Assembly (NCBI RefSeq): GCF_014851395.1
Contig: NW_024044459.1
Coordinates: 22,334,418 to 22,398,417, forward strand
Reading direction: 5' to 3'
DNA from: Micropterus salmoides
Taxonomy: Eukaryota > Chordata > Actinopteri > Centrarchiformes > Centrarchidae
DNA length: 64,000 nt
Made by a program: the position numbers and the translations under genes. The notes beneath the pieces were generated by a model. It saw only the letters and a list, made by a program, of their open reading frames with translations. It was not told where the DNA came from and made no database searches. Within the stretch, counting starts at the first letter, position 1. Every line of letters begins with the position of its first letter. This document shows positions 26,346 through 36,582 of the stretch, piece after piece.

Positions 26346-28743
26346 GACTGTGTCCTAAGGTAAGCACCTCTAAGCTCACTAATTAACACTTTATATTTTG
26401 TTTGTTTATTAAAGGGGCCATACATAGCTTTTCAATGTAATCTATTATTAATAAATCACTTTTTTACTCCCTTTTTGTCAACAGGCTGTAACCACACTTA
26501 GAAATGAAGCACACGCCTGCTTTCTCTGTTGCTTGCAACAGCCACTATTCTGCTTCTTATGTGAATGTATCGAGTCAGATGTAGCCCGGTGTGCGCACCC
26601 AAGCCACTTGCCAACCACAGCGACAACGAAATGCAGTACATTAACACCACAAAACAACCGGATCCCAGCTAGAAATTATGTAATGGTACAAAGCAAATGT
26701 GGGGCAATTTGTTTATACTAGCCTATAGTGACGCAAGGCAGGGGGCAGCCAGCTAACGTTACATGAGGTAGGTTTTCCTGTTACTTTTGTTCCAGTACTT
26801 TTTACTAGATTAGCTCAGCATGCTGTAAGAAATTCTCTAAGAACAACAGTACCGACTAATTAAGCAGTGCATCAAGCTTCCTGAAACTGTTTCTTTCCTT
26901 AGAGTAAATGGACAACGACGGCACTGCAACCGTCAGCAAACCCCCTTGAACAAATTCAGACAGTGAAGCAATGTCATGTGAAAGTATTTGTCAACCCAAA
27001 ATATCCCTGCTGTAAGTAAAGTACATGATCCTCACTGACTTCTAGTTAGCATAGTAAATCATATTAAAGTAAAATGTCTTGGCACCTGTTAAATAATGAA
27101 CAGCAGCTGTGGCATGACCCCTGTCTGTAGGTATTCTAAAGGTTCATTAAGCATTAACTTGAGGAAAGTAAATGAAGGCTCACGTGGTGGTGGGGGTTGC
27201 CATGAAGCTCTGTCACTGACCGCAGTTAGCTTTATGCCCTTCTTTGCGTTTCTGTGTGTGTGATTGAGAGAGAAGGGCTAAAGTTACAGACATGATCTTT
27301 AGGGGGTTTAGAGAGTTGATTGCAGACGTGCCTCTCACGATTCACAGGGTGTGCACGGGTACATCCAAGTGTGAGTGTGTGGTTTCATGAGCAGACTGGC
27401 CACCCTAAAGCCCCAAGGCTGCTGGTGACACCCTACCCCTGGTGTTTTAAGAGGAGGGAAAACGCTGCGGTCAAAGCAAGTGCCTTTTCACAGTTCACCT
27501 CTTAAAGATGCTTTATCCATTTATTTTGTCTGTCTATGCTGCTTTTGGAGGAGTCTTTGGAGGTTTCAGCCTTTTCATGGCTGAAGGGTTGTCATGCTGT
27601 AAGGACTTCTGAAGTGCCTACACATCAGCAGCCACAAAGATTAGAGGTTCAACCGAAAAAAATGTAAGCATTTTTAAGTGTATGTGCTCTGACTGACAGG
27701 AGCTTTGAGGAGCAAACTGGGATTTCTGTTCTCATTCTAACATGTGGGCAGATCAGCCCTTGTTTATTCCCCTCTATTTGCGAAACGCCCATGACCTTCT
27801 CTCTGACTCTCTGTGTGCCATGTGGGAGCAACAGAAAACAAATTCATGCAAACATACGTGCAAGACTATGCCCATCAACAGTGTAATTTAATGCACGGCC
27901 CTTGATTATTGTCAATGGTTGAAGAAAACTCACTGGCTGTAGGCCTGGTGTTCTCACTATGACCAGAGAAGATAGGAGTAGTTTTGACACTACGTTCTTT
28001 ACACTTACACTCCTTAGACCTGTCACTGACTGCATCTTTTCTTTTTTCTATAACAAAATGAAGCCCTTTTTAAACTTAAATAATCTGAGAATCTACTAAT
28101 TGTAAAAGGGTTTGTAAACCTATACCAGATTCATTGAATAGTCCATTCCTGTTACATATCAAATCACTTTGTACACCAACACACTTATTGTTACATTTTA
28201 CAGTTTCTACTTGTAATTTTGTGGGGGAGCAGTGGGCAGCTGCTGTGTTGCGCCCGGGGACCAACTCAAGATCTTATGTCAGTGTCTGGTCAAAGCACTG
28301 ACTGAAGAAACCTAACATGTTATTGATGAATTGAATGATTGTTGAATTAATGCAGCAGAACCAGAGTTGTCTTTTTTCACACACAATCTTTTTCTTCTTG
28401 TCAAAACCTGGTACCTATATCACCCATGAACAGCCTAAAGTGTTGTTGGAGATTCACGTGTGTTATACTAGTAGCGACTGAAGCAGAGCCTTGGAGCAGG
28501 CTACAGAGGTCTGGAAGGCTCACTTCTTTCAAACTCCACACACACCCAGAAAGGCTTTATACAACTTTTCCAACATGTCTAGTTATACTTCCTTGTAAAC
28601 AGACTTCAATGTTAAAATTGTTACCATTCCGCTTTAAAGCACAATCTGTGTCTATGTGTGTTTGCATGTATGTGTTTGATATGGAAAAAAGAGAAAACAG
28701 AGCTAAATTATGAGAGAAGAAGAGGACAAAGAGAGAGAGAATG
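26346..28743. other. Intergenic, no gene seen
   Basis: No recognisable coding exon or RNA gene. A GCTAACGTTAC motif at about 26752 resembles the motif in the three host promoters of this window, but no associated ORF or splice structure is apparent. Short ORFs here lack family features. Confidence 0.35.
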
Positions 28744-29541
28744 TTAAAGGTTCAGTGTGTAAGTTTTAGTGGCATCTAGTGGCGAGGGTTGTGAATTGCA
28801 ATCAATGGCTCGCAGTGCATCCACGTGCTCCTCGAATGGTCCCATTTCCTGAATTGTGAAGTCAACATGGACGCTACAACAAAGATGTGTTGGATTAGCA
28901 TTATCAGAGAGTATAAACAACACGCAGTCATCTAGTTCACTCTACATGGACAGCAAACTAACCGTTATAACCATATTACAAATTACATGTTTGCAAAATA
29001 TGTATATGCAACACATGATCTTGCACGAATCAAAGTTCTGTATACGTCTTTATGTGCCATGGTCACTTTATTTCTCGTTTTGCAACTAACATTTAAGGAG
29101 GATAAAAAGATTCAGATTATTCACCACATGAATGCACCGCTCACCCACTTTTCAAAGTGCGCAGAAGAAACTATTGTGGCCGACACACTCGGCTCTTGTG
29201 CTAAATAACACGTGTGGGCTTCCATTTGTCAAAATTTCTTTCTTTTCTTACTTCTAATAAACGATACTTGTTGTTCTTCTTCTTCTTGTACGTATTTATT
29301 CAACATAGTGACAAAACGCACTTTGAAGAACCGTTACCTGTAGTAACATGGCGACGCAACATGGTGTCAGCTATGTAAGAGGACCCGCGGTGAATGTAGA
29401 TAGAAATGGCTCATTCTAAGGTAATAAAAATATAACGGTTCATTATGTATGGTCTTTTTACACTGCTGAAAACAGAGTAATGTATATTATCTTGCATTTC
29501 TATCAATTGATCCTCCTAAATATTACACACTGGACCTTTAA
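28744..29541. mobile_element. TTAA-flanked MITE (piggyBac-like)
   Basis: The element is bounded by TTAA at 28744-28747 and 29538-29541. Immediately inside, the left end reads AGGTTCAGTGTGTAAG and the right end, read inward on the minus strand, AGGTCCAGTGTGTAAT, a 15-bp inverted repeat with one mismatch. TTAA target duplications are the hallmark of piggyBac-type insertion. The 790-bp interior has only short ORFs with no transposase features, so it is non-autonomous. Confidence 0.82.
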
Positions 29542-29736
29542 GGCTTGTGTTGGAGCATCAGCTGTATCAGTGTGATCATGAGTAATGGACACCAGAAGGT
29601 TGGAGCTAGTTTATCCTCTGGACACTGGATCTGTCCCTGTCTGTCCCTGGCAGCTCAGGACCAGAGCGAACACTGTCGGCACTCTTTGTGTAAATTATCA
29701 ACTGCAGATAGGAACTAGGACAGAATGAGAGAGACT

Positions 29737-29749
29737 GTGTGTGTGTGTG
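29737..29749. repeat. Short (TG)n run
   Basis: TG dinucleotide run of about 13 bases. Confidence 0.7.
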
Positions 29750-30440
29750 TTCGTGCGCCTTTTCACACATGCTAGTCATTATGTGTCTGGGCACTGGAGG
29801 CATGACATAATTGTCAAACAGGCAAACCAGACAATACTGGACAAGACACATGATTAGAATAGAACAGAGAGGCAAACCTTGATCCATATATTACGCAATG
29901 TGGATGAGCTTTGACAAAAAAAAAAAAACAAACAAAAAAACTGCATTGTGTCACACATCTGTTCCAAGCCTGCGGTTCTGGCCATGATTGTTCTTTTTAT
30001 CCACATACACAGGTCTGTGTTTGATTGCAGAGCCACTGTGAAGTGCCGGGGAAGGCACAGTACAAGGTGAATAGACAGAAAAGGAGGTACCATGTGGAAA
30101 TCGTGGATTCTCAGGAGAGCGTAGGCAGGCCTGATGAGTCAGTGTTGCTTTGTGGCAGATGGCATTGGCAACAAATGTGGGCACATTTAGACTGATCAAG
30201 AGGAATTGTCTATTATCTTGTCCTTGAATGAAATGAATTCCTCTTAACATGAATGTATTTCACTGGAATAAGAAAAACTCCGTATTCTGAGTCATGAATA
30301 CAGAACATGACAGGAATGTTTTTGTTTTCAACTCAGCATGCTTTCTATTGGTCACAGATAAATACCTGAACACAAGCTTGTAGCGCAGCAGAACCTGATA
30401 ACTAGCCCAGCAGTTATGTACAGTAAATGGTAATAAAACT

Positions 30441-30630
30441 GGTGGTGATGGTGCAATGAATAAGACACATGCCTTTGGTGTGAGAGACCAAATCCCTACT
30501 GTGACACATCCAATGTGTCCCTGAGCAAGACACTTAACCCCTAGCTGCTCCAGAGGCGTGCAACCTCTGACATAAATAGCAATTGTAAGTCGCTTTGGAT
30601 AAAAGCGTCAGCTAAATGAATAAATGTAAA
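30441..30630 (+). mobile_element. tRNA-derived SINE, copy 2
   Basis: Same family and orientation as 24337-24538, with nearly identical head (GGTGGTGATGG, AATGAATAAGACACATGCC) and tail (GTAAGTCGCTTTGGATAAAA). The B box is lost here: the segment corresponding to CCGGGTTCAATTCC is reduced to AAATCCC. This copy should therefore be transcriptionally dead. Confidence 0.8.
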
Positions 30631-31589
30631 AACTGCTTCTTGTATGTGCAGATAATGCTAAGTAATTAATACTGTATGTAAGGTTAAGCTGGAGCTTAGA
30701 TCTAAAATAACGTGCACAGGAACTCAATTCATAAAAAGGTTTAGTTTTGATGGCATATTTTTAAAGTTCCCACGACCTACCTCAATTTAGAATATAAATT
30801 AATAAGTGTACATAAGGGATTAGGACAGGATCTTTAGGGAAATGAGTGCATTTTCTGCAAATTTTCTACACAGTTTACAACTTTCTTCTTTTGGAGGAAA
30901 GTGGCTGAAGTTCACAAAGTTTCTCTGAAATGCCGGCTACACGATGCCTTGTGAATTCTTGAGGCAAAACAGAGTCAGTGACTTTAAGTAAAGATCAGTG
31001 AAATCCATTCCAGGTCGACAGATATTAGCATATGAATGAGAGTGAAAAGGATGTAATACAGCCATAGACTGTATATAAAAATATATAGCCAGAGGGATAA
31101 AATTAGTTTATGTCTTCCATAAACTTTGGTTCTCAATAGCAAAGTAAAAGTCATGAGCTTCACACATTGTAAATGACCGGCGCCTGGTTTCTGGATTCTG
31201 AGAAAACAAATTCCAGATTAATCTGTGTGTAAAATGGCCCCTGGGGTCTGCCAACTGTCACTGACTTAAAGCCAGTTTCAGGACAAGACATCGATATTTA
31301 TTATCTCCTGAGCTGACTATCTTTAGTAGAGAAGTGGTGGCTTGCTCTTGGTTTGCTTTCATCAGTATGAAAACTATCCAGGAGATCAAATGAGACAACA
31401 GAGGTGTTAACAGCTGTATTAGTAATTAGAAAATCACAATGATTAGATTCCACACAGTCCAAATCAAAAGTGGTTGAAAACATCAGACTGGTAAAATGAA
31501 TCAGGACTAAAGTTAGAAATAAGGCAATTGAGAATACTCAAGAGTACTAGCATAACAAACTCTTACTGGAAGGTTATATATCTTTTTTG

Positions 31590-32083
31590 TGCATGTACTA
31601 GGTTTGCAAAGTGAAAAAGCCCAAAGTCCACCCCAAAGGGAGTTCCCATCTCCCACAGAAAACTCTGCTCTGAACTGCCTGAAAACAGCTCGTTTGTAGT
31701 CCAGCCTTTACTTCCCTTTCTTGTGATGTCACAATAAAAATACGTATCATAACGCTCACCAAGCAACTAGTCCGACACGCCCTCAAAAACACCAGTAGAA
31801 AAACACTGAGCTGCAGCACACCTCTCCTCTCCCTTCCAAACACTAGCTACCCTCCAGGCAGTCAATGGACATAAAGCCTTTCTCTGCTTCTGATTGGCTA
31901 GTAGTCCTTAACTAGGAACTGTGCATGTGCAACTCCCAACAAAGATCATTTAGAGACAAGATGTATCACTAAAACAAAGCCTTCAACACAGGGTGAAAAG
32001 AGGAGCTGCAGCAATGTGCAGTATGACAAAAAATATTATAAGATTTTGAACCTGAAAATGAGCATAATACCACCTCTTTAAAG
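31590..32083. repeat. TTAA-ending MITE-like repeat
   Basis: The right end (ACCTGAAAATGAGCATAATA followed by CCACCTCTTTAAAG) is a signature I recall from an abundant teleost TTAA-type element. The interior includes blocks such as TCCCATCTCCCACAGAAAAC that recur in those elements. The left end was not resolved. Confidence 0.45.
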
Positions 32084-32200
32084 ACGGTGTCCTGGTGGTT
32101 GAGATACATACCTTTTGACAGTGACACCTCTGTTGCCCCACTCTGTATCTATACTGTTGGGTGTCCAATGATAATAAAAATAATAAATATCTAAAAAAAA
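32084..32200 (+). repeat. SINE-like fragment with A-rich tail
   Basis: Starts GACGGTGTCCTGGTGGTTGA, continues with a TGACACCTCTGTTGCCCC block and ends in AATAATAAATATCTAAAAAAAA. The layout resembles a teleost tRNA-type SINE (recalled). It abuts the preceding repeat. Confidence 0.4.
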
Positions 32201-33040
32201 GTAAAAAAGGACTGTCTGTGTGTTTGGGGGTGGTATGCATGCAAGGTTTGGTGCTTCTACATGTATGTATGTACTTTCTTTAAATTTCTCTCTATATAGA
32301 TGTATAATATTCCTGATAATTCAGCTCTGGCCATTAATTAGCTTGAGTGACAAAATTCACAGTCAAAAGAGGATCAGCCTCTCTGTGTGTGTGTGAGTGT
32401 GTGTGCTGAATTTGTGTATTTGTTGTCATAATCACTGCCATGCCAGCTAATTCTCCCTCTATTTATATGAGTGTTGTTTTGACAGCTGACTCAAAGTGGA
32501 AAGTCTTGGTGCCAGTGTGCTTGGAGAGCAGCAATCACTCTTTCTCTCTCTATCTCTCACACGCACAAACAATAATTCCTACACTTGTTAGCAGTGTCCG
32601 TGGTCCTTGGTCCAAACAGGGAGGATGTGTGTGTGTTTGAGAAACAAAAAGAGAAAGTGCAAGGCAGAAACCGTGGTGTCCAGTCCAAACCAGTGTCAGA
32701 TTCAGACCACAGTGATCCCCATGTTAATACCCTGCCTATCTACTTTTAACTGCAGGGGGCTCTTATGTAATGTAATGTTTTCCCAACACCACTTTCTTAT
32801 TTTATATTCAGCAGTTGCTCCTCGCCTCCATAGTGACGCACTGTCCGAGCATCAAAGTAAACAAAAACACAAAGAGTGCAGAGGGCAGATCCATCTCTAT
32901 TTAAACTGGGTTTAGGAGGGCCAGTGCTGATAGGTTTACTGCCCCAGGGCTGAAGGGATGAAAGGAACCACAGATGCAGCGGTGTCCAAAACAAAGTACA
33001 GGCTATGAGTTCAGCATGTATTCACACCAAGGAACGTATG

Positions 33041-33081
33041 AGTAGTAAATAAAGGTTAGCAAAGCGCGTTAGCAAAGCGCG
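33041..33081 (+). repeat. Polinton left terminal repeat with 13-bp tandem duplication
   Basis: AGTAGTAAATAAAGG is followed by two back-to-back copies of TTAGCAAAGCGCG (33056-33068 and 33069-33081). Only the first 15 bases and a GCGCG block match the opposite end, so the terminal repeat is either short or heavily eroded. Confidence 0.75.
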
Positions 33082-33245
33082 CGTAACAGTCGTGCACGTG
33101 AATACATTTTTGATTAAAAAAAAAAAAGTTAATCAAAAAATGTATTAAAATTATATAAAAAAAATAAAACAAATTTAATAATAAAAAAAAAAGATTGGGG
33201 TCATAGCAAGGTTGAACAACAAAGACATGGGGGTGTGAAAATGGT

Positions 33246-33420
33246 TGTTTGTATTAGGGCGTGTCCGGCCTCATCCTCTATTAGCGGGGGTGGGGGTCGA
33301 TCGCCAAAAGGTGAAGACTGGTGTGAAAAGGGGGGTTTGTGTATATGGGATGTCCGGTGTTATCCTCTAAAAGCGGATATTTGGGAGTGGCTTTCGGTTG
33401 TATATATAGCGGGCTAGTTT
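33246..33420 (+). promoter_or_regulatory. Polinton left-arm promoter with direct repeat
   Basis: Two imperfect copies of a block containing TGTCCGG, (T/C)ATCCTCTA and AGCGG lie 89 bases apart (TGTCCGG at 33262 and 33351). They are followed by a TATATATA element near 33402 and, about 140 bases further, by the 235-codon ORF. The arrangement (repeated upstream element, TATA, start) suggests a virus-style early promoter. The function is inferred. Confidence 0.5.
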
Positions 33421-33541
33421 TTTGACTTACATCTGACCGAGAGCGTGGAACAGTGTGACTGAACAATTTTTGGGGTGAATCCGTATCGGACAGAGCTATC
33501 TTCGTGCAGAACAACAGAGCCATTTTTGCAGCATCACAATC

Positions 33542-34249
33542 ATGGTCGTCACAGGTAATCAATTAGGAGTAACGACTCCAAAACGACGTATAATTGTAGA
33601 TCCTGTTGCAATGAGTATGGCTCCTAGAAAGAAGACTCCCCCAACAACATTGGCTGATTTTCTGGACCGAAAGGCTTGGGCGCCTCAGTTTGAATGGGCG
33701 GTGGAAGATGTTAGAATGTCGGGATTCTTGTTTGAGCACGGAACAGTTCATCTTTATACAAGAGAGCTTGATGAAATTTTTCTTTGTGAAAGCACACCGC
33801 ACATTAGTTTTTCAGCCAAAGACCGGAATTACTTCAGAAACAAAGTCTGTAAAGATATGAGTGCTTCAAAAGGAGTCTATACCACACAATGGACCTTGAA
33901 GTCTACGACCCAGAATCCTACATCTTTTTTTAGATCGTGCAAGGACGATTCTATCATTCAAAAGGCAAGGATGGGAACCCCAGAGCAACAAAAAGGCTAC
34001 CCCATCACGTCTAAAGAGTGGGAGACGTGGTTCAGCACCGGCTTTGTGGTCCAGTGGGGAGAATGGGATAGAACCCTTGAAATCTTCGCACACATTGATA
34101 AATTATTCAGATGGTATAAACCTTATGTTAGCTATGTAGGGATCAAAAGAAAACTTTTTGGTCCTGAGGACAAGCAAGATGAACAACAAACAACACCGCA
34201 GACAAACTCAAAGACCTTCACGACAGGGCTGACGGTGACATTGTTCTAA
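33542..34249 (+). CDS. Polinton left-arm protein, unknown family, intact
   Basis: A complete 235-codon ORF from ATG (33542) to TAA. I do not recognise the family. The protein has a basic N-terminal tail (TPKRRIIVDP, APRKKTPP), then a compact mixed region rich in Trp and Phe (APQFEWAVEDV, SKEWETWFSTGFVVQWGEWD, HIDKLFRWYKPYVSYVGIKR) and a low-complexity, Gln/Thr-rich C-terminus. There is no signal peptide, membrane segment, zinc motif or nucleotide-binding motif. It lies 500 bases inside the left terminus behind a TATA box and upstream repeats, the usual place for accessory or early genes. It stays open while the neighbouring integrase, capsid, protease and ATPase genes are broken. A DNA-binding or early regulatory role is possible but unproven. 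Confidence 0.7.
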   Translation: MVVTGNQLGVTTPKRRIIVDPVAMSMAPRKKTPPTTLADFLDRKAWAPQFEWAVEDVRMSGFLFEHGTVHLYTRELDEIFLCESTPHISFSAKDRNYFRNKVCKDMSASKGVYTTQWTLKSTTQNPTSFFRSCKDDSIIQKARMGTPEQQKGYPITSKEWETWFSTGFVVQWGEWDRTLEIFAHIDKLFRWYKPYVSYVGIKRKLFGPEDKQDEQQTTPQTNSKTFTTGLTVTLF

Positions 34250-34254
34250 TTAAA

Positions 34255-34913
34255 ATGTTTTGTGCAGGTACGAGGACATGTGCAGCGGGTGAGGATCTAT
34301 CGAGCAGCCCTAAATATTTTCCATTACTACAGGATGATGATAACTCATGGGTGGATGACTATGGCAAAGAACTGGGGAAAAGAAATTGAACATTTCTCGT
34401 TCCTTAAGAAAAGCAGAAGAGGACAAGAGCAGGGTCAAGCCGTTTAAGGGTGCCTGTTTGGACGCTCTGGACTGTTGTGACAAGGACACATCTCCTAACA
34501 CTACTGCTAGCGGCATTATACAGGTAACTGTAGCTTATTATTTATACGATGTACTGCAGCAAAAAGCTTTACAAACATGTGTGTATTGTGCATATACAGA
34601 CAAATGGAACAGAAAACAACCTCACACATGCATTGACATGCTATCCTTCTTTTATATCAAAGGACATAAGAGAGAAATTACGCAGAAGCTTTTTAACAAA
34701 AATTTTGCTGATGTTCAAAAGTACATCCTACGCGGTCTTGGGTTGGTGCCAATGTGTGAATGCAGTATTCAAGACATTGCAGCAGCTGCTCTACAGATTT
34801 GGCTGAGAAACCCTTTTCTCATTGCTTCGCTTAAACGGGTAGTTAGAGTGGAGGACACTGTGAGCACAGTGATTAAGGAATCTCTGGACATCTGGAAGGG
34901 GGAACAACACTAA
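34255..34913 (+). pseudogene. Polinton second left-arm gene, probably frameshifted
   Basis: A 44-codon ORF from ATG 34255 ends at TGA 34387-34389. In a different frame an open stretch of 175 codons overlaps that stop and runs to 34913. It has no ATG near its start (it opens at a TTG), so the two pieces are most simply one gene broken by a small indel. The downstream piece holds LDCCD (34467-34481), a near-match to the LxCxE pocket-protein motif with Asp for Glu, followed by CVYC (34578-34589) and further Cys pairs, possibly zinc-binding. This layout recalls small-DNA-virus oncoproteins, but I cannot assign a family. Splicing rather than a frameshift is an alternative. Confidence 0.5.
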
Positions 34914-34968
34914 AAACAATGTATCTAGTCTACTAAACCATGTCAAAAAGAGATACATCGTGTATAAG

Positions 34969-35145
34969 ATGAGAGCACTGTTGTGTGAAGCTGTTAACAA
35001 TGCAATATGTGACACAGATAGGACACTATGTTGTTCTAGATTTGACAAACAGACAGAATGGGTTAGACGAATGACCTCTGGATGGCGTACCATGGTGCAA
35101 ATGACAGGGGATAAATATGCAAAAATACACATAAATATGATGTGA
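34969..35145 (+). CDS. Small Polinton ORF, unknown
   Basis: 58 codons from ATG to TGA. The same frame is open upstream to about 34873, giving up to about 90 codons if it is an exon or downstream part of the previous gene. Cys-containing and helical in character (ALLCEAVNNAICD, RTLCCSRFDKQTEWVRRMTS). No family recognised. It could be the spliced C-terminal part of the preceding gene. Confidence 0.35.
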   Translation: MRALLCEAVNNAICDTDRTLCCSRFDKQTEWVRRMTSGWRTMVQMTGDKYAKIHINMM

Positions 35146-35285
35146 AATCTACTCTACTCGATATAGCAAATGTTTTTCCTGTGAACGATAATGAGTTTCA
35201 TACGTGTCATGTGTTTTGTTTTTGTACTTTTAGCACTGATTTGTGTGTTTTAATGCTAACCAGAAAACAACATGTCGATGTTGCT

Positions 35286-35373
35286 GATGTGATGTATTGC
35301 TTAACTGAATCTATGGTTTGTAAAAACATGATGTGATGTATTGCTTAACTGAATCTTTGGTTTGTAAAAACAT
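35286..35373 (+). repeat. Tandem duplication, 2 x 44 bp
   Basis: 35286-35329 and 35330-35373 are identical except for one base (CTATGG versus CTTTGG). The unit begins GATGTGATGTATTGCTTAAC. It lies between the left-arm ORFs and the integrase. Confidence 0.95.
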
Positions 35374-35500
35374 AGGTGCTTGTACTGATTTTCTGAAAAG
35401 TGTATGCTTGTAATCATTGCTGACGGATATGTTGCATATGTCGTTGGAAATAAAATACTTGAACACAGATGTTGATGTATCAGTCTTTGTAACAAAGATC

Positions 35501-36560
35501 ATGGAGGAGGTGATGAGAAATATATACTATGCGACAGAAAATGCAGGGGCTTATGGAGGCAAGCAAAAACTTAAAAAGGCCATATTTGACACTACTGGAG
35601 TTTGGTACGCAGATTCAGATGTAGACTCATGGCTCATGAAGCAAGATGCCTATACTCTACATAAGACGGCTCCAGTGCATTTTAGGAGAAACAAGGTTTT
35701 AGTGAATTCAATAGATTCGCAATTCCAGCCAAATCTAGTTGACATGTCCGCTTATTCTACTGAAAATGATGGGGTAGATAGATTTGTTTTCAAAATACGC
35801 ATGGGTACGTTATTTAAAAAATAAGAGTGGTAAATGCGTCACAGCGTCCTTTAAAGATATCTTAGCTGAAGGTAGAATACCGCATAAAATTCAAACAGAT
35901 GAGGGAAAAGAGTTCCTAAACAAAGATTTCGACGCATTAATGAAAATTAATAGTATTGTACACTTTACCACATCAAATGAGACTAAGGCATCTGTAGTAG
36001 AGCGCTTTAACAGGACTCTGAAATCTAAAATGTGACGTTATTTAACAGCCAATAATTCTAAACAATATGTAGATACATTGCAGGATTTAGTCACCTCCCA
36101 CAATCATAGTTATCATGGTAGTATTAAAATGAAACCGATTGATGTAACAAAAGACAATGAAGACATCGTATTTAACAACTTGTATAAAACAAAAGATAAA
36201 AGAGTAATTCGTTTTAAATATGAGGTGGGCGATACTGTAAGAATTTCAAAACTATGCGGCCCTTTTAAAGAAGGTTATGAGCAAAATTATACTGATGAAT
36301 ATTTCACTGTAAAGGAATGCATGTCAAGGGACCCTCCTGTTTACAGGTTAAAAGACTATGACGGCAAATTTTTACAGGGAACATTTTATGAGCAAGAGAT
36401 GCAAAAAGTTATTATAGATAAAAACAAAACATTTAAAATAGAAAAGATTTTATCTAGTAAGAAAAGACAAGGCCGGGACATGGTGTTGGTCAAATGGGTC
36501 GGATGGCCAGATAAATTTAACTCGTGGATTTTGGAAAAACAGGTCATTCAGCTACCTTAG
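35501..36560 (+). pseudogene. Polinton integrase with C-terminal chromodomain, disabled
   Basis: Retroviral-type DDE integrase used by Polintons to insert their linear DNA. From ATG 35501 the N-terminal block includes YTLHKTAPVHFRRNKVLVN, followed by NLVDMSAYSTENDG holding the first catalytic Asp. The second Asp lies in QTDEGKEFLN and the Glu in SVVERFNRTLKSKM, so the triad survives in pieces. The C-terminus is a chromodomain (IEKILSSKKRQGRDMVLVKW, then WPDKFNSWI), a likely chromatin-targeting module. Two breaks: around 35778-35790 a small out-of-frame deletion just before FSKYAWV, and an in-frame TGA at 36033-36035 where a Trp codon is expected. The second and third frame blocks are otherwise continuous. 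Confidence 0.88.
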
Positions 36561-36582
36561 CAGATTACAAACACACGTATAA

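Noticed and set aside
26930..27000. Short ORF near the intergenic GCTAACGTTAC motif as a new gene
   Set aside because: The ATG-led frame stops after 13 codons and no exon structure follows.
34255..35145. Intron joining the left-arm Polinton ORFs
   Set aside because: GT and AG dinucleotides exist, but no donor-acceptor pair is strong enough to prefer splicing over a frameshift.
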